NCBI RefSeq assembly: GCF_026213295.1
Contig: NC_079425.1
Span: 10,857,909 to 10,921,908 of the forward strand
Direction of reading: 5' to 3'
Length of the DNA stretch: 64,000 nucleotides
DNA from: Gadus chalcogrammus
Lineage: Eukaryota > Chordata > Actinopteri > Gadiformes > Gadidae
In this document: in pieces, positions 61,116-64,000 of the stretch
Numbering within the stretch: position 1 is the first letter of the stretch
How the letters are laid out: the number at the start of each line of letters is the position of its first letter
Notes under the pieces: model-generated
Databases searched by the model: none
Seen by the model: the letters and a program-made list of their open reading frames with translations, nothing else
What the model was told of the DNA's origin: nothing
Program-made: the position numbers and the translations under genes

Positions 61116-64000
61116 TCCTCCAGCTACATTGTGAATACAATGCCAGCAACCCACAACAACAAACTAGCACCACAAACAAAACCCCGGACCGTACATGTAC
61201 GAGGATAACAGTTAGAAAAGGAAAGAAAAGAGAATAAAATAAAAGGAACAAACATTTAAGATTGTCTATAGCTAAGGTACTTAGCTATAGCTATATACAT
61301 GTAGATATGTTCAGTGTTGGCCCAGCACATAAACAGAGGCCCGATCGTCCCAGGGGAGGGCTACCGGATGGCTGTTAGTGATTGACAGACAGATCAAGCA
61401 GTGTTGGTGCAATGTTGACTGGCTAGTCCACGTAACAGAAGGTGTGATTAGGAACTGTCAAAACAAAACGAGAAATCTGACAATGACATCAGTGACGGGC
61501 GAAGATTTGATATATATTCATTGAGAAACGGTTAAAATGAGCGCTGGCCCCTACAAGCTATGTTTATATGAATGTATAGGCATGCAGCTTTGTTTTTCAC
61601 GCAATTCCTGAATAGCTTTGACATGCATGTCTGATTTGGTTCACATGAACATTATTCTTTGCAGAATTTGTATTTTATAAGTAAGGTCTAGTAATTTCAG
61701 TGACCAATCATCTTATTTTGCATTTGTTTATTTTATGAGGTTTGACGTAGATTAACCATAGCCACTCCTTCAATGTAAAAAAACAACAACATCCAATTAG
61801 TATTAGAATGACAGGTATTGGGATTGCCTCAGCAATGCCATCCGGTTCCCTCACATAAAGGTGCATATGTCACTGTATGGATATGCTAAATATATTTACA
61901 TTATACATTGCTTAGAAGATGGTTGCTATAAAACAACATATGCATTGGCTGTTGTTTGTTCATGCTTTTATATTGTAACAGCAACACAGCCATTTTAATA
62001 GCACTCTAGTCAGTAACAAAGTGACCTGGTTAACAGCGACTGAGGTCTCGCACTTATTATTGACCACACTCAACAACTTTCATAGGTGGTTTTAACTGCT
62101 TTGCGTCGAGTGTAAATCATTTTGCAGTGATCTCCAGTTCTTTAAGTCATAATGTTTGGAATCCATTTGTAAGCTATATGTAGACTTTGCTGTAATTAAA
62201 CCAACTTGAAAAATGTATGTGGCCGATGTGATTCAAGTGTTTGCAATATGCAGTTAAATTAGAGACTGAATCAATCAGGTTTAAATATCTTGCGACAAGT
62301 CTGTGTAAATGGTGTTTCTGGATTCCATTTATAAAAATATTCTGTTACAATATACCTACACATTTTAAACCACCACTCATATCCAGAGTAATAATTCATT
62401 GTTTTAATCACCAGCTATTGATAAAGCCTTTACTAAGGTTTTTTTTGCCTGAGGCTTATTCTAAGCTATTACAACATATTAAGGCTATTATGCTAGTGCT
62501 ATTTGGTAATTATTAAAAGGCTATTTCTGTTTCTTGATTTGGATTAGCTGAAACCGTACTCACACACATGTGGGCGCATTACAATGATTTTTAATACTAA
62601 TATGCTGCCAATCTCAAAGTATGCTAGTCTGTGTTGCTATTGCTGTCTTGGGGAACTATATTGCCTGGGAGAATTATTTACGTATATTTTTCTAGAAATT
62701 ATCACATTTTATGTTGCAGGGTGATTACTTTAGTTTACGCTGTTTGTAACCATTTATTAAAAGCAAAATGCCATTGAGGTCATTATTTACACTGATTTTA
62801 GGACAGCTAGGGGCACACGTTTCATTTGAACTGGGAAGTCAAAGTTCCCAGTCGTAAATTTAAACTGGAATGCCCACTGGAACGCCCACTGAAGTCAGCT
62901 CTTTGACTCAGAAAGTCACAAGATCATCACAATCCTGTCCTCAAGATCCTTGGCCGATCAACAGTAGTGAAAACTTGAGTAATATACTGTTTATAAGCAA
63001 TTGTACAAACACTACTGTACAACTTATATCTGTGTGCATGGTTGTATGCGCAAAATAATACTAATGCATTGTTAACAACTGGTATTCCTAACAATGGCTT
63101 TCAATGGCTAACCTGGCTAGAATTGGTATTGCTAACAATGGCATCTTGGTTTCTCTGGCTTGGGGTACTGGAGCACGGTCAATTTGGCTGTGACATTCCC
63201 AGCAGCAACTTTTGATTGATGGATGAGCAGGAGTGCTTCCTTGAAAGTAAAGAAAAATAAACAGAAGTTTGGAAGAGAAGCAGCAGTGAGAAATAAATAA
63301 AAAGGGTATTTTCAATTAGGTCATCTTTTATAAGATCCCCCAAGGTTGTAATGTACATAAGCACCCTCTTCAGCCACACAACACTATAAATGTTTCCTTT
63401 CTAATTATATTGCCTAGGCATATCACATGGATGAAGCTGAAGCATACTTATATCTCTCATCTCAACTTTATTGATCAGTAACACTCAATAGTAACAATCA
63501 ATATAATATTCAAAAAATATGAATATGATTTTTTTTTGTAAAGGCATTTATTTTGTTTTGTAGGCCTAACAAAGCAAAATCCTTCAAGGTATCCCTGGAG
63601 AAGCTAAAGAAGGGCATGTTGCAATAAATCCATTACTAAACTAAAGTTCTACACTTCTAACTTAACATTTTGGCAATGGTAACTTCATTGAATGATGTGT
63701 TGTATTTGTTGTATCACATTCCTCTAGTTGACACATGGAGCACCAAAGGCTTGTTTCAGGAAGAAGGCAGAGGAGGGGGGATTGTGCTTCTTGCTCCGTG
63801 GTGTGATGGCAGGGAGGCTCAAGCTCTCACAGCTCTGTAATGCCCCTTCCTCAGGGGAAGACTCAAACACAAAGAGGGACCCCATCAGTGGGATGATTGT
63901 TGCAATGGCTGGCCAACATGAAGAAAGTCACCACCACCTCTTTGGAGCTGTACGTTCCCCAAAGAGAGTTTAGCTTTTGTTTTCTCACTATAGAACTATT
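61116..64000. other. intergenic stretch without a recognisable gene
   Basis: AT-rich unique DNA with a small local duplication of GGTATT(C/G)CTAACAATGGC at about 63081 and 63127. The frames at 62241-62516 and 63728-63973 show no recognisable domain. Confidence 0.55.

Noticed and set aside
63728..63973. 81-codon frame near the window end, considered as an exon of the neighbouring gene
   Set aside because: In other vertebrates INSC lies beyond the SOX6 3' end, but this peptide does not resemble it and is on the strand opposite to that expected.

Overview
The window looks like teleost fish nuclear DNA. It contains the 3' end of one recognisable gene, sox6 (SoxD transcription factor), on the + strand. 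Four coding exons (9923-10028, 17106-17339, 18074-18290, 19138-19450) join in frame to give the last 289 residues: a short linker, the complete SoxD HMG box split by its usual intron, and the SOX6-type acidic C-terminal tail with its stop codon. The 5' part of the gene lies upstream of the window. The fish assignment rests on SOX6-like protein divergence, very dense dinucleotide repeats, and teleost-type transposons. I do not name a species; gadiforms such as cod are one group known for such repeat density.

Layout. Bases 1-9922 are sox6 intron, with several long (TG)n/(TC)n tracts and islands that look like conserved regulatory DNA. Bases 10029-17105 are the next intron, with a palindromic double MITE (14411-14643) and a small minisatellite (15377-15600). 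Bases 17106-19450 hold the HMG-box exons and the last exon. The final intron ends in a (TC)n microsatellite that serves as its polypyrimidine tract. From 19451 to about 24.5 kb is a long AT-rich sequence that I read as the sox6 3' UTR. It carries six miR-499/208-type seed matches, two miR-219 seed matches and four Pumilio motifs.

Downstream (about 24.5-64 kb) I see no convincing protein gene. There is a nested repeat region at 30.7-35.3 kb. It holds a 5'-truncated LINE with a 10-bp target duplication, an unclassified tandem repeat, and a 3.3-kb non-autonomous hAT element with a perfect 8-bp target duplication. The hAT element is filled by a roughly 46-bp minisatellite and three tRNA-like Pol III promoter units. 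The rest is gene-desert-like DNA with microsatellites, candidate conserved noncoding elements, a decayed LINE reverse-transcriptase fragment (about 58.1 kb) and one speculative spliced transcript (57302-57600).

The window therefore describes one developmental regulator's DNA-binding exons and post-transcriptional control region, with flanking DNA probably containing distal enhancers. The most interesting signals are the microsatellite that forces a distant branch point in the last sox6 intron, the abutting miR-499 and miR-219 sites, and the hAT element carrying an expanding array.
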